From assembly GCA_038030265.1 (NCBI GenBank), contig CM075937.1:682001-746000 (forward strand): a DNA stretch of 64,000 nt, read 5' to 3'. Under the pieces are notes generated by a model that saw only the letters and a list, made by a program, of their open reading frames with translations, was not told the origin of the DNA and did not search any database. Below are positions 9,108-17,937 of this stretch, in pieces; position 1 is the first letter of the stretch, and every line of letters begins with the position of its first letter. Made by a program: the position numbers and the translations under genes. The stretch comes from Corythucha ciliata (taxonomy: Eukaryota; Arthropoda; Insecta; Hemiptera; Tingidae).

Positions 9108-10541
9108 TTATCGACGGCCATCTTTTTTAAAAGTTTCTATCGCCCTGATTCTAGATAATCCATAATCAACCATCGGTTTGGGGTAATTATTATATTGTTT
9201 ATGGAAATCTATGCTGTGTATCATATCCGGAGGTAGTTTGCCTAGATTGGGCAAGTATTTTTTGATGTATTGCGCATCGGGATCAAATTTTTTTCCTTGC
9301 ATATAAGGATTAAAGACCCGAAAATAAGGTTGCGCATCTGTCCCACAACTGCTTGCCCATTGCCAACCACCAATATTGGAAGACAATTCATAATCCATAA
9401 GGTATTGCGCAAAGAAACTTTCACCTTTGCGCCAGTCTAAAAGCAGATTTTTGGTAAAAAAGCTAGCAACGATCATTCTTGCCCTATTATGCATCCAACC
9501 ATCAGATAAAAGCTGTGTAACAGCTGCATCTACTATAGGGTAACCCGTTTGAGCAGTAATGAATTTATCATAATCTTCTTGATTGTCTCTCCAAATGAGC
9601 GCATTGCGATATTTTTCTTGAAATGGTTCATAAACCGTATTCGGAAAATGATACAAAATATTGGTATAGAACTCGCGCCAAATTAATTCATTGACCCAAG
9701 TATCAGCTCCTAAGCTTGGCGCAATAGAAAAGGCTTGCGCATAACATGATCTGATAGATAGAAGCCCAAACCTTAGATAGGGAGAGAGGCTGCTTGTACC
9801 ATTAAGATATAAAAAGTCCCGATTTGATTTGTAATGGTTTATTTTATTTTTAATAAAATTATTAAACTTATTATCAGCATTTTTAGGAATCCATATATCA
9901 TCTTTTTTATACATATAGCCAACTTGTTTTAAAACTTCTTGCGCGCCTAGACTTAAGTCAATAGCTTTACAAGCTAAGGCTTCTGGTATAAATAATCTAC
10001 CTGCTAATGCATAGTTATAGGGCATGAATAATTTATTTTTTCCTAGTGCATCTTGATTGGCTATATATGCTCTAAAAGCATGCATATAGGGGGTATATAC
10101 CTTATAAGGGGTATTGGATTTTGTTAAAATTTGATGAGGCCTGATTAGGAGATGGTCGCAATATAATTTTAGTTTGCAATTATGATCCAATAGCTTTTGA
10201 ATGTTTTGATCTCGTTCTATACTCGTTGGCTCGTAGTCTGCATCAGCATAAATAGCCTCAATTTTTAAAAGGTTAACCAGTTTTGGGATAATAGCTGATG
10301 GTGTGCCATGAAAGACTAGCAATTGACCCTTTAGTGCTTGTAGTTGATCATGTATTGCGCAAAGGGTATCAGCTAAAAAAGAGAGTCTTCTATCGTAAGG
10401 ATTCTCAAATTGTTTTAGAATCGTTGTATCAAAGATAAAAATTGGTAAAACCTTAGCTGCATTATGCAGAGCAGCTGCAAAAGGTTTATTATCCTGTAAA
10501 CGCAGATTACGCCGTAACCAAACTATCGCAACTTTATCCAT
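9108..10541 (-). CDS. phrB: Deoxyribodipyrimidine photolyase (cryptochrome/photolyase family)
   Basis: The 477-residue protein has an N-terminal alpha/beta antenna domain opening with VAIVWLRRNLRLQDN and a C-terminal helical FAD domain. The latter shows ELIWREFYTNILYHFP, WMHNRARMIVASF and the highly conserved DYELSSNIGGWQWASSCGTDAQPYFRVFNP region. The enzyme repairs UV-induced pyrimidine dimers with light. Length and motifs look intact. It is flanked by a short gap to murG (convergent) and a repeat-bearing gap to ftsK. A light-dependent enzyme is unusual for an intracellular symbiont. Confidence 0.92.
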   Translation of the reverse strand: MDKVAIVWLRRNLRLQDNKPFAAALHNAAKVLPIFIFDTTILKQFENPYDRRLSFLADTLCAIHDQLQALKGQLLVFHGTPSAIIPKLVNLLKIEAIYADADYEPTSIERDQNIQKLLDHNCKLKLYCDHLLIRPHQILTKSNTPYKVYTPYMHAFRAYIANQDALGKNKLFMPYNYALAGRLFIPEALACKAIDLSLGAQEVLKQVGYMYKKDDIWIPKNADNKFNNFIKNKINHYKSNRDFLYLNGTSSLSPYLRFGLLSIRSCYAQAFSIAPSLGADTWVNELIWREFYTNILYHFPNTVYEPFQEKYRNALIWRDNQEDYDKFITAQTGYPIVDAAVTQLLSDGWMHNRARMIVASFFTKNLLLDWRKGESFFAQYLMDYELSSNIGGWQWASSCGTDAQPYFRVFNPYMQGKKFDPDAQYIKKYLPNLGKLPPDMIHSIDFHKQYNNYPKPMVDYGLSRIRAIETFKKDGRR

Positions 10542-10750
10542 TATAAATAGTTTATTTTAAATAAATGATAACAAATGTATCTATCGTAGGTTCAGCCCCC
10601 ACCCACGAATCTCGGTTATACCTAAAAAAGAAACTTTATTGACTGTAGTTTCTTAGAAGCCAATGGCATCAACTTAATGAATTTATTCTGTTGAATATCA
10701 ATAATATATAATTTAATGACAATTCGTTTCCATTGCGTCCATTTAAAGCG

Positions 10751-10824
10751 CTTAATGGATGCCGATAAAAAGTAAGGTTTTTTATTAGCGGCCATGGGCG
10801 CAGGAATATACGAACCATCCATTA
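10751..10824 (+). repeat. Partial copy of the hairpin-element family (short, degenerate)
   Basis: A left end (ATGGATGCCGATAAAAAG) and a right end (TTTTTTATTAGCGGCCATG) face each other over only about 30 bases, giving a mini-palindrome. Beyond it runs GGCGCAGGAATATACGAACC, which is matched in inverse orientation at 13.74-13.76 kb. A short open frame covers this repeat; I take it as spurious. Confidence 0.6.
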
Positions 10825-10832
10825 GCTTGGAC

Positions 10833-13250
10833 TTAACCTTTTTGCAGCACCCGTTCTAGGATGTCATTTAAACTTGCTTCATCTGATACCAATACTTCTC
10901 TGGCCTTGCTGCCCTCAAAGGGGCCTACAATGCCCGCTGCTTCCAATTGGTCTATCAGCCTGCCAGAGCGGTTGTAGCCTAACTTTAGCTTACGTTGAAT
11001 CAAGGAAGTGCTGCCTTGTTGATGCAGTACAATGAGCCTAGCTGCTTCTTCAAATAAAGGATCTGTCTCTTGTAAATCTACCGTATCTTCTTTGTCTTCT
11101 TCATCGTAAGTAGGTAGTAGGTACGCAGAGGGGTAGCCTTGTTGTCCACCAATGTAGCTACAGACCCGTTCTACTTCTGCAGTATCTAAAAAAGGGGTTT
11201 GTAGTCGAATGATATCAGAATTCATAGAGAGCAACATATCCCCATTGCCTACCAATTGTTCCGCACCACTTGCATCTAAAATGGTTCTAGAGTCAATCCG
11301 TGAGCTCACCTTATAGGAAATCCGAACAGGAAAATTTGCTTTGATGATACCTGTAATTACATTTACAGAGGGCCTTTGTGTGGCTAAAACAAGATGAATC
11401 CCAATCGCACGCGCCAATTGGGCCAATCGGGCAATGGGTACTTCTATTTCCTTGCCGGCTGTCATCATCATATCGGCAAACTCATCTATAACCAATACAA
11501 TGTAAGGTAAAAAGCGATGCCCTTCTTGAGGGTTCAATATCCTTTTTATAAATTTTTCGTTGTATTCTTTAATATTCCGGGTGCCTGCTTCTTTTAATAG
11601 CTCATAACGATGGTCCATTTCAATGCATAGAGAATTCAATGTGTGGATTACTTTTTTGGTTTCTGTAATAATGGGCTCTTCACTAATGGGTAGTTTAGCC
11701 AAAAAGTGACGCTCTAATTTATTGTATAAAGAAAGCTCTACTTTTTTAGGGTCTACCAATACCAGTTTTAATTGGGAGGGATGCTTTTTATAAATCAAAG
11801 AGGTTAGCAGCACATTGAGCCCGACAGATTTGCCTTGCCCAGTCGCACCTGCAATGAGTAGATGGGGCATGCGGCCTAAATCTGCAATAAACAGCTCATT
11901 CGAAATGCTTTTACCCAATACAATGGGCAAATCCATCTTGCCTTTTAAAAACTTCTCAGAGGCAAGCATCTCCTGAAGGGGTACTACTGCTCTGTTTTTA
12001 TTGGGTACTTCAATGCCAATGGTGCCTTTGCCTGGTATGGGAGCAATGATGCGAATGCCTAGCGCAGCTAGGTTAAGCGCAATATCATCTTCCAGATTTT
12101 TGATCTTTGAAATCTTTACCCCTGCTTCCGGCACAATTTCATAAAGGGTGACGGTAGGGCCAATGGTGGCTTTGATTTTGGCTATATTGATTTTAAAGTT
12201 CTGTAAGGTTTGTACAATATTGTTTTTATTGATAGCCAATTCTTCTTGCGTAACAGAGCGTTCTGCTTGTTCATACCGCTCTAATAGTTCCAAAGAGGGA
12301 TATCTATAGCTAGATAGATCTAACGTTGGATCGTAGTTTTCACTCCTAAGCTGCTGTAATGGCATCGTCGATCGAGGAGCAGATGGAGCTGTTTTAGATA
12401 GGTTTTTAGGGGATGGTTGGAGGGCAACTACTTCAAAGTCTATATGGTTTTGCTCGGCTGTTTCTAGCCCCGTTCCGTCGCTGCTGTGATTTGAATCTGT
12501 AATTGGGTTTTGGGTTGCGCCATCATTCGTTTTTTTTTTACCAGATGGAGATTCCTTTCCTTCATTACATGCGTCATTGTCGCCATTATTTTCCTGATGG
12601 TTTAAATGATCATTATCCTTTTTTGTCTTTTTAGTGGCAAATAAATGAATAGTCGGTAAAGAGGTGATATTAAAACATACTACAACAAAGATGATGAAAG
12701 TAATGAAAAGTAAAATAAAAGTACCATAACCCAATAACCCTTTAAACAAGGTGCCAAGCTCATAGGCTACTCCGCCTAGATGACTTGCGAGTAGGGTAGC
12801 AGTTGGGTAGAGTGTATATAGATAACCCAATAGGATATTGGACCATAATACAAGAAAAATGGAGGCCATCAATACTTTTAATAAAGAAAGGTTGGGCCAA
12901 ATCCTCTGTGTGACCATTTTTATGCCCATTAAAAATAGGAAAGGCAAAAAGATAAATGCAGTAATGCCCCACCATAGATATATGCAATAATAGCTTACAA
13001 AAGCCCCCGTAAAACCCAACCAGTTGGCAATGGCCAGACCAGATGCTTTCAGCCCTAAGGTTCGAAAAGACTCAATAATATGTTGATCTTTAGCACCATG
13101 TATCAGATGCGCGCAGAAAGCAAAGGCTAGAAAAATGCTCATGCCCTGTAGCAAAAAACCAATGGTTATTTTGATGCGTTGGTCGAATATAGATCGGTTG
13201 GATGCCACTTTTTTTTTGTCTGGTTGAACTTTATAATTGTTTTGTCCCAT
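10833..13250 (-). CDS. ftsK: DNA translocase FtsK/SpoIIIE
   Basis: Reading from the ATG at 13250 gives 805 residues (MGQNNYKVQP). A TTG at 13316 would add 22 hydrophobic residues and overlap sufT; I prefer the ATG. Four or five membrane helices fill the first about 190 residues, followed by a charged low-complexity linker (about 200-320). The motor domain has Walker A GATGQGKSVGLN near residue 470 and Walker B YIVLVIDEFADMMM. A C-terminal winged-helix gamma domain (about 745-800) would read KOPS-type sequences. FtsK pumps chromosome ends through the septum during division. The gene appears intact. Confidence 0.94.
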   Translation of the reverse strand: MGQNNYKVQPDKKKVASNRSIFDQRIKITIGFLLQGMSIFLAFAFCAHLIHGAKDQHIIESFRTLGLKASGLAIANWLGFTGAFVSYYCIYLWWGITAFIFLPFLFLMGIKMVTQRIWPNLSLLKVLMASIFLVLWSNILLGYLYTLYPTATLLASHLGGVAYELGTLFKGLLGYGTFILLFITFIIFVVVCFNITSLPTIHLFATKKTKKDNDHLNHQENNGDNDACNEGKESPSGKKKTNDGATQNPITDSNHSSDGTGLETAEQNHIDFEVVALQPSPKNLSKTAPSAPRSTMPLQQLRSENYDPTLDLSSYRYPSLELLERYEQAERSVTQEELAINKNNIVQTLQNFKINIAKIKATIGPTVTLYEIVPEAGVKISKIKNLEDDIALNLAALGIRIIAPIPGKGTIGIEVPNKNRAVVPLQEMLASEKFLKGKMDLPIVLGKSISNELFIADLGRMPHLLIAGATGQGKSVGLNVLLTSLIYKKHPSQLKLVLVDPKKVELSLYNKLERHFLAKLPISEEPIITETKKVIHTLNSLCIEMDHRYELLKEAGTRNIKEYNEKFIKRILNPQEGHRFLPYIVLVIDEFADMMMTAGKEIEVPIARLAQLARAIGIHLVLATQRPSVNVITGIIKANFPVRISYKVSSRIDSRTILDASGAEQLVGNGDMLLSMNSDIIRLQTPFLDTAEVERVCSYIGGQQGYPSAYLLPTYDEEDKEDTVDLQETDPLFEEAARLIVLHQQGSTSLIQRKLKLGYNRSGRLIDQLEAAGIVGPFEGSKAREVLVSDEASLNDILERVLQKG

Positions 13251-13308
13251 TGAATAAAACAGAAGAAAGATAAAAGATATAGAATAAGGTAGATCAAGCA
13301 GGGGCCAC

Positions 13309-13611
13309 TTAAGCAAACCCCAATTCTAATTTAGCGGCTTCAGACATTCGGTCCATCGTATAAGGGGGGTCAAAGGTAAGGTGCACCTTTACTTCGTGTA
13401 CATCCTCTATTGCTTTAATTTTTTCTTCTACTTGACTGGGTATAATATCTGCCGCTGGGCAATTCGGAGAAGTAAGCGTCATTAAGATTTCAATATTATT
13501 GAGTGGTAAAATGGTAATGTCATAAATAAGCCCTAGTTCATAGATGTCTACCGGTATTTCTGGATCATAAACTTGTTTAATGGCTTCTATGACTTGTTCT
13601 TTTTGAATCAT
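13309..13611 (-). CDS. sufT: MIP18/DUF59 family Fe-S assembly protein (SufT-like)
   Basis: The 100-residue protein matches the family over its whole length. YDPEIPVDIYELGLIYDI lies near the start, LTSPNCPAADIIPSQVEEKI carries the conserved cysteine, and VHLTFDPPYTMDRMSEAAKLELG closes it. These proteins help mature Fe-S clusters, often encoded beside suf genes. Here the neighbour is ftsK, 58 bp downstream on the same strand. No suf cluster is visible in the window. Confidence 0.85.
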   Translation of the reverse strand: MIQKEQVIEAIKQVYDPEIPVDIYELGLIYDITILPLNNIEILMTLTSPNCPAADIIPSQVEEKIKAIEDVHEVKVHLTFDPPYTMDRMSEAAKLELGFA

Positions 13612-13739
13612 AGTGATTGGTTTGATTGGTTGATCAGTTGCAATATAATCAATCGTCCCTAAAAAGGAGCGGTTCTCTTTGGATCTATTTAGCCAATAGG
13701 GTCAACTTAAGGAAAATTTGTTCTAGCATAGAGATGCAA

Positions 13740-13794
13740 ATGGATGGTTTGCATACTCCAGCGCCCATGGACGCCGATAAAAAGTTTGGCGCAC
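13740..13794 (-). repeat. Solo end of the hairpin-element family
   Basis: Read on the minus strand this is GCGCCAAACTTTTTATCGG, then CGTCCATGGGCG, then CTGGAGTATGCAAACCATCC. The last part matches the tail of the 10.75-kb copy. Only one terminus is present. The open frame at 13626-13832 that spans it has no recognisable protein signal. Confidence 0.6.
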
Positions 13795-13885
13795 AGAAAT
13801 TTTTTGGCAATCTGGTACATATTAAATATTAATCTCACAGGAGATTATATTTGGCGTAGCAGGGTCAAGATCAATCCAGATAAGT

Positions 13886-14926
13886 TTAGGTCGCTTGGGG
13901 TTGCTGCAACTTGATGAGTAGTGCTTCGGTCTCTTCCTTAGACATGTTGGGACAAATGCCTAGTTTCTTGAAATTAGTCCGAATAGATTCTCTGATTTCG
14001 ACCATTCTTGGGTTTTTATACAATAGTAAGACCTTATCCCATGCCTCTTTAACCCCTTTCTCTGGGCGTTCTATGAGAACAAAATGAACAAAAGTTTCAG
14101 CAGCATCTTCATGATGATTCTTTGCTGCATAGCGCGTAACGAATGCCCCTTTTCTGAAAAGTTTTTCTTGTATTTCAGAAGATTTGTTTTTAGAGCAGCC
14201 TTGTACTGTCTTATTAGAAGGTGTATTCTTGAACTGTTTAAGTACTGATTCGTTTTCAGGGAGCGGTTCGTAGTATCCTGCGCCAGATAGTTGTTGTCTA
14301 GCTATTGAATTACAAATGTTACGCAAGAAATGTTTTTGATCTTCGTTGATTGTATAATCATGAAACCATTCATGAATTATTGTGCAAACGAATGCGGGAA
14401 AGCCTAGGTAGTTTTTGGAAGCAATATGAATTGTCTCTTCTAAGTTAAATCGCATGGCTAAACAATGTAGCTTTAGATATCTTATAGTGGTCATACGTGC
14501 GTCGTCGATCGGCCTCTTTTTTGTATGTATATCAAATATAGCGAAGTGCTTTATTCGCCTATATTCTTTGCCAATAATATTCGTGAAACAGTTCCACATT
14601 TTTTGGTGTTTCTCTTGGTTAGCTCTTTCTGCTTCCCATTCAGTACAATCAAGGCTATAATTCGGTTTATAATTAAATGAATCCTTCACTTCAAGATGAT
14701 CATTGACAATTTTATAGATTACAATTGTCCTATGATTTTGATCTATGACATTGGAAATATTAGCCTTAAACTGCTCCCAACCTTTTTTGACAGTAGAAAT
14801 TTTTTTGCCTATGGAGGACCCTTTTAATCTCTGACAAATTATATTAGTTCTAGAATTGCTACATCCAATTGATATTAGACTAAATAAACCTAATAAATTA
14901 AGACCTGTTATTTTATATTTTATCAT
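13886..14926 (-). CDS. Exported zinc-metallopeptidase-like lipoprotein (HEWFH motif)
   Basis: The 346-residue protein has a hydrophobic signal ending ISIGCSNS, a plausible though imperfect lipobox at Cys22. IIHEWFHDY holds an HExxH zinc site at residues 185-189. About 85 residues later HHEDAAETFVHFV (271-283) offers a glutamate of the ExxAE type that serves as third zinc ligand in gluzincin and ATLF-like peptidases. I infer an exported, membrane-anchored peptidase; substrate unknown. It stands alone, flanked by repeat elements on both sides. The family is not recognised beyond these motifs. Confidence 0.6.
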   Translation of the reverse strand: MIKYKITGLNLLGLFSLISIGCSNSRTNIICQRLKGSSIGKKISTVKKGWEQFKANISNVIDQNHRTIVIYKIVNDHLEVKDSFNYKPNYSLDCTEWEAERANQEKHQKMWNCFTNIIGKEYRRIKHFAIFDIHTKKRPIDDARMTTIRYLKLHCLAMRFNLEETIHIASKNYLGFPAFVCTIIHEWFHDYTINEDQKHFLRNICNSIARQQLSGAGYYEPLPENESVLKQFKNTPSNKTVQGCSKNKSSEIQEKLFRKGAFVTRYAAKNHHEDAAETFVHFVLIERPEKGVKEAWDKVLLLYKNPRMVEIRESIRTNFKKLGICPNMSKEETEALLIKLQQPQAT

Positions 14927-15109
14927 TATGTTAATTACTTATACTTTTAATTTTTTGACATTAGCATTTAGCGATTTTTTAGATCGATAAAAAAGCTGTT
15001 TGTTCAGCATCTTGACTGAAAACGGTAATGTTGAAAATGAGATGTTTTACTTGAAAATGGATTTACAAATATCAAAAATTATTTATCAAAAAGCAAATAA
15101 ATTATGTTT
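14927..15109. other. AT-rich intergenic stretch upstream of the metallopeptidase gene
   Basis: It likely carries the promoter of the minus-strand lipoprotein gene. No gene is visible. It runs directly into the repeat element starting near 15110. Confidence 0.4.
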
Positions 15110-15423
15110 CCGTTCAAATTAGTGGTAAAAAAGAATTTTGTCTCTTATGCGTCAACTTTACAAAGCTTAATGGCCGCCGATAAAAAAACTTGGCATTTCA
15201 GTAAACGACTGGTAAGCTTTAGATAAACTGTTATTCAGTGGATCAGAAAAACAGTTGCTTGAAGCCCACGCAGTGGGCGATTTCTGTTTTTCACACTGAA
15301 TAACAGTTTATTTCATTATTTTTACTGTATGCCAAACTTTTTATCGGCGGCCATGGGCGAAACCTTATTCCTCGAGCGTCCATGGGCGAATTCAGGAAAA
15401 TATAATCAGCTTAAAAACCAATG
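15110..15423 (+). repeat. Hairpin element copy A (185-bp core 15170-15354, MITE-like)
   Basis: The core has perfect 17-bp terminal inverted repeats, ATGGCCGCCGATAAAAA at 15170-15186 and its complement at 15338-15354, with similarity continuing about 18 bases inward. Inside lies an 18-bp perfect stem (15223-15240 with 15294-15311). Within that sit a CAGAAAAACAG/CTGTTTTT stem and the small hairpin GCCCACGCAGTGGGC. No transposase is encoded. The 60 bases before the core are shared with copy B at 54.0 kb. The tail CCATGGGCGAATTCAGGAAA continues as at 33.4 kb, but with a duplicated CCATGGGCG junction. Confidence 0.85.
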
Positions 15424-15586
15424 CGATGAACAGATACTAAATTATAGGATTATTCTACTTATAAAGAGTTAGGATATTAGTCGGGTAAGCGGGGGAATTA
15501 CTTCCCCAGCTCCCAAAAGAACTGAGCGTACCAAATCTATAGGAGTGATGTAGAATGTGAGTTATTAGATTGACACTATTATCCAT

Positions 15587-16213
15587 TTAGCCATAAAGCG
15601 TGAGATAGGGCATGATTTTTTTTCCCCAATCGGGATGGTAACCGGGTAGGCTTTGTATCGCAGACAAAGTGGTAAACTTGCCTTTCTGTTTTCTATAAGT
15701 TGTAATGGCTTTGGCCATAGCAGCTGAGATATAAGGGTGGGCTACCAATGCTTGAAAGGTTGCTTGGTTTAAGGATAATTTTTTAGGCTTATATTGTGCT
15801 GATATAGTGGTGCACTGGATTAATCTTGTTTGAAGCCGTTTGGATAGATGATATACTTCTTTATATTGATCCGATGAAACGAACCCACCTAGTTTGTCTC
15901 TATAGCGTAGGATTCTGATGGCGAGTGTTTGCGTAATGCCTTCTATCGTTTGCAGCGCTTTGGGGGTGGCTGTATTGATGGGTATTGGGGTTGCTTTACG
16001 GTTATTTTCTTGCAATAAGGCTAGATTTTTTTCCAATAAAGCAATGTCTGCGCTGTGGTCTAAGGTTTTATGCGTCTGCGTATAATAGACTTTATATACT
16101 TTGGGTGCAATGACTAAAAGTAGTATCACTACAATAATGGCTAGTAAGCCGTTGCTTTCCCTATTGGAAAAATGAAGCGATTTTTTGATCTGCTGTTTTA
16201 TCTTCCGCAACAT
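15587..16213 (-). CDS. Membrane-anchored helix-hairpin-helix protein (ComEA-like)
   Basis: The 208-residue protein has one membrane helix (about 22-44). Two helix-hairpin-helix regions follow: INTATPKALQTIEGITQTLAIRILRYRDKLGGF (about 78-112) and LNQATFQALVAHPYISAAMAKAITTYRKQKGKF (about 147-180). This is the pattern of ComEA-family DNA-binding proteins of competence pilus systems. No other com gene is visible, so a role in DNA uptake is unproven. The start ATG lies 53 bp inside rluD, implying co-transcription. Confidence 0.75.
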   Translation of the reverse strand: MLRKIKQQIKKSLHFSNRESNGLLAIIVVILLLVIAPKVYKVYYTQTHKTLDHSADIALLEKNLALLQENNRKATPIPINTATPKALQTIEGITQTLAIRILRYRDKLGGFVSSDQYKEVYHLSKRLQTRLIQCTTISAQYKPKKLSLNQATFQALVAHPYISAAMAKAITTYRKQKGKFTTLSAIQSLPGYHPDWGKKIMPYLTLYG

Positions 16214-17213
16214 GGTTAGGTTTTATATATTTTTCCCATTTCTCTATGAGTTTAAGAAAATTTTCTGGTAAAGGGGCTTTAAAGGAGATGGGTGCTGTGG
16301 TTACAGGGTGGTTGAAGCCAAGAACCGCTGCATGGAGTGCCTGATAGGGCATCAGTTTAAAACAGTTCTGCACAAAGGCCTTATAAGAGGCATATCTTTG
16401 CCCACTAACGATTGCATCGCCGCCATATTGAGGATCCCCAAAGAGCGGATGGCCTATATGTTTCATATGCACGCGAATCTGATGGGTACGCCCGGTTTCT
16501 AACCTACAGGCTACAAGGGCAACATGGTGTAATCGCTTGATCACTTGATAATGCGTAATGGCTTTTTTGCCTTGTTGGTTGTCTGGAAAAGCGGATATTT
16601 TTTGATGGTTATGGCTGTCTTTACCTATATGGATATCAATCGTGCCGGTATCATTTTGGGGGTTGCCCCAAACCAATGCATAATAGGTGCGTATTACGGT
16701 ATGGTTATAGAATTGCTCTTCCAAAGATGCCAAGCTTTTTGCTGTTTTGGCTACTACCAATAGGCCTGATGTGTTTTTATCAATCCGATGCACCAAACCA
16801 GGTCTGGTAGCCATATCGTCTTTTAAAGGCAAGTGGTTATAGCGATGCAATAGTGCATGGGCTAGTGTGCCAGTTCGATGGGCACTATCCGGATGTACCA
16901 CCATTTGTGCGGGTTTGTTGACAACCAGTAGCTGGTCGTCCTCATAGAGGATATCTAGTGGAATGGCTTCTGGTGTAAGGGTTGTTGGCTCTATAGGATT
17001 GGGTATACGGGCTACTATTTGGTCTTTGGGTTGAACGATATAGTTCGATTTGACCAGATGGCTATTGACGGACACCCATTGATTATCAATGGCTGCTTGG
17101 ATTTTATTTCGACTGATTTGTAAAGCCTCTGCTAGCAGTTTATCGATACGAAGATGGGCCTGTTCTTTTGTAACGGTAATAAAATGTTCTGGTGTTTCCG
17201 TGTGGTTTTTCAT
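16161..17213 (-). CDS. rluD: 23S rRNA pseudouridine synthase RluD family
   Basis: The 350-residue protein has an N-terminal S4 RNA-binding domain (about 15-75, LRIDKLLAEALQISRNKIQAAI). The pseudouridine synthase domain carries the catalytic HRIDKNTSGLLVVAKT near residue 140 and LETGRTHQIRVHMKHIGHPLFGD. The family modifies helix 69 of 23S rRNA. The start ATG at 17213 shares an ATGA overlap with the toxin gene upstream. The last 53 bp overlap the ComEA-like gene. Intact. Confidence 0.92.
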   Translation of the reverse strand: MKNHTETPEHFITVTKEQAHLRIDKLLAEALQISRNKIQAAIDNQWVSVNSHLVKSNYIVQPKDQIVARIPNPIEPTTLTPEAIPLDILYEDDQLLVVNKPAQMVVHPDSAHRTGTLAHALLHRYNHLPLKDDMATRPGLVHRIDKNTSGLLVVAKTAKSLASLEEQFYNHTVIRTYYALVWGNPQNDTGTIDIHIGKDSHNHQKISAFPDNQQGKKAITHYQVIKRLHHVALVACRLETGRTHQIRVHMKHIGHPLFGDPQYGGDAIVSGQRYASYKAFVQNCFKLMPYQALHAAVLGFNHPVTTAPISFKAPLPENFLKLIEKWEKYIKPNHVAEDKTADQKIASFFQ

Positions 17214-17542
17214 CCTTTTTCCAGATTCTGGATTAATTTTTGTAGCTCCTTATCAGACATATCATTTTTTTTACCTTTGCTATAGATAGATAAAAGGACT
17301 ACAATGGTATCAGTAGCTTCGACAAGGGTTATTATCCTAGCACCGCCAGATTTGTCTGCCTTTTTTGAAGTAACAGCAAGACGAAGTTTATAAATATTAT
17401 TTCCGATTGGTGTGCCTTGGATTGGGTTAACAGACAAACTGGTAATTAACTTTTCAAGTTCATTTACTAGTGAATGATACTTCTTAATTAAACGTTTTGT
17501 TTCTTTTTTAAAGTGTTCAGATAATTCAACTTTGTAATGCAT
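17210..17542 (-). CDS. RelE/ParE-superfamily toxin of a type II toxin-antitoxin pair
   Basis: The 110-residue basic protein fits the compact RelE/ParE fold: an N-terminal helical hairpin (HFKKETKRLIKKYHSLVNELEKLI), then strands with IYKLRLAVTSKKADKSGGARIITLVEA and a VVLLSIYSKGKKNDMSDKEL tail. That tail is typical of the subgroup ending in YxKxxKxDLSxxEL. Members usually cleave mRNA at the ribosome. The gene starts 17 bp inside the upstream antitoxin gene and its stop overlaps the rluD start codon (ATGA). Activity cannot be judged from sequence. Confidence 0.8.
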   Translation of the reverse strand: MHYKVELSEHFKKETKRLIKKYHSLVNELEKLITSLSVNPIQGTPIGNNIYKLRLAVTSKKADKSGGARIITLVEATDTIVVLLSIYSKGKKNDMSDKELQKLIQNLEKG

Positions 17543-17771
17543 TCAAAAAATCTTTAGCAGGTGTTGTTTTTAGTTTTCCTGCTCTAAAAAGTTGAGCATC
17601 TTTGAATGCTTGTTTAAGATTAGCAAAAATAACCTCCTTAGCATCTCCTGGATCTTCTAGAATCCTACATTCTTGTTTTTGTTTATGCAAACGTATGATT
17701 TTGAGTAGTTCTAAATCTTTCAAAAGCCTTAAAGCGTTATCGTTAATAAGGTCTATAGTTATTGTTTTCAT
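17526..17771 (-). CDS. Cognate antitoxin of the RelE/ParE-type pair
   Basis: The 81-residue protein is encoded immediately upstream of, and overlapping, the toxin gene, the usual antitoxin-first order. The N-terminus (MKTITIDLINDNALRLLKDLELLKII) resembles small antitoxins paired with this toxin group. The C-terminal half is charged and probably binds the toxin. I do not recognise a DNA-binding motif with certainty. Function is inferred mainly from position and size. Confidence 0.7.
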   Translation of the reverse strand: MKTITIDLINDNALRLLKDLELLKIIRLHKQKQECRILEDPGDAKEVIFANLKQAFKDAQLFRAGKLKTTPAKDFLNALQS

Positions 17772-17937
17772 AGCAATGTTATTGAACCTTTACAGTAAGA
17801 TAGCTTCTAATTTAGCTTGTCTTCAATAATTATACAAATTATCGAACGACCTTAAAAATTCCTTGCTAATTTTTTATCTACTAAAACTATTTGTAGCATC
17901 ATCACAAATTTAAAAATAGATGACTGTTATACAATAC

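Noticed and set aside
10622..10822. Minus-strand open frame of 66 codons
   Set aside because: It lies across a degenerate repeat copy and encodes no recognisable signal or domain.
13251..13316. TTG-started N-terminal extension of FtsK
   Set aside because: It would overlap sufT and add a hydrophobic stretch before the basic start typical of FtsK; the ATG at 13250 is simpler.
13626..13832. Plus-strand open frame of 68 codons
   Set aside because: It spans a solo repeat end; the same repeat in other copies is not open in this frame.
15110..15423. CRISPR array
   Set aside because: Repeated segments are inverted and dispersed, not regularly spaced direct repeats with spacers, and no cas gene is present.
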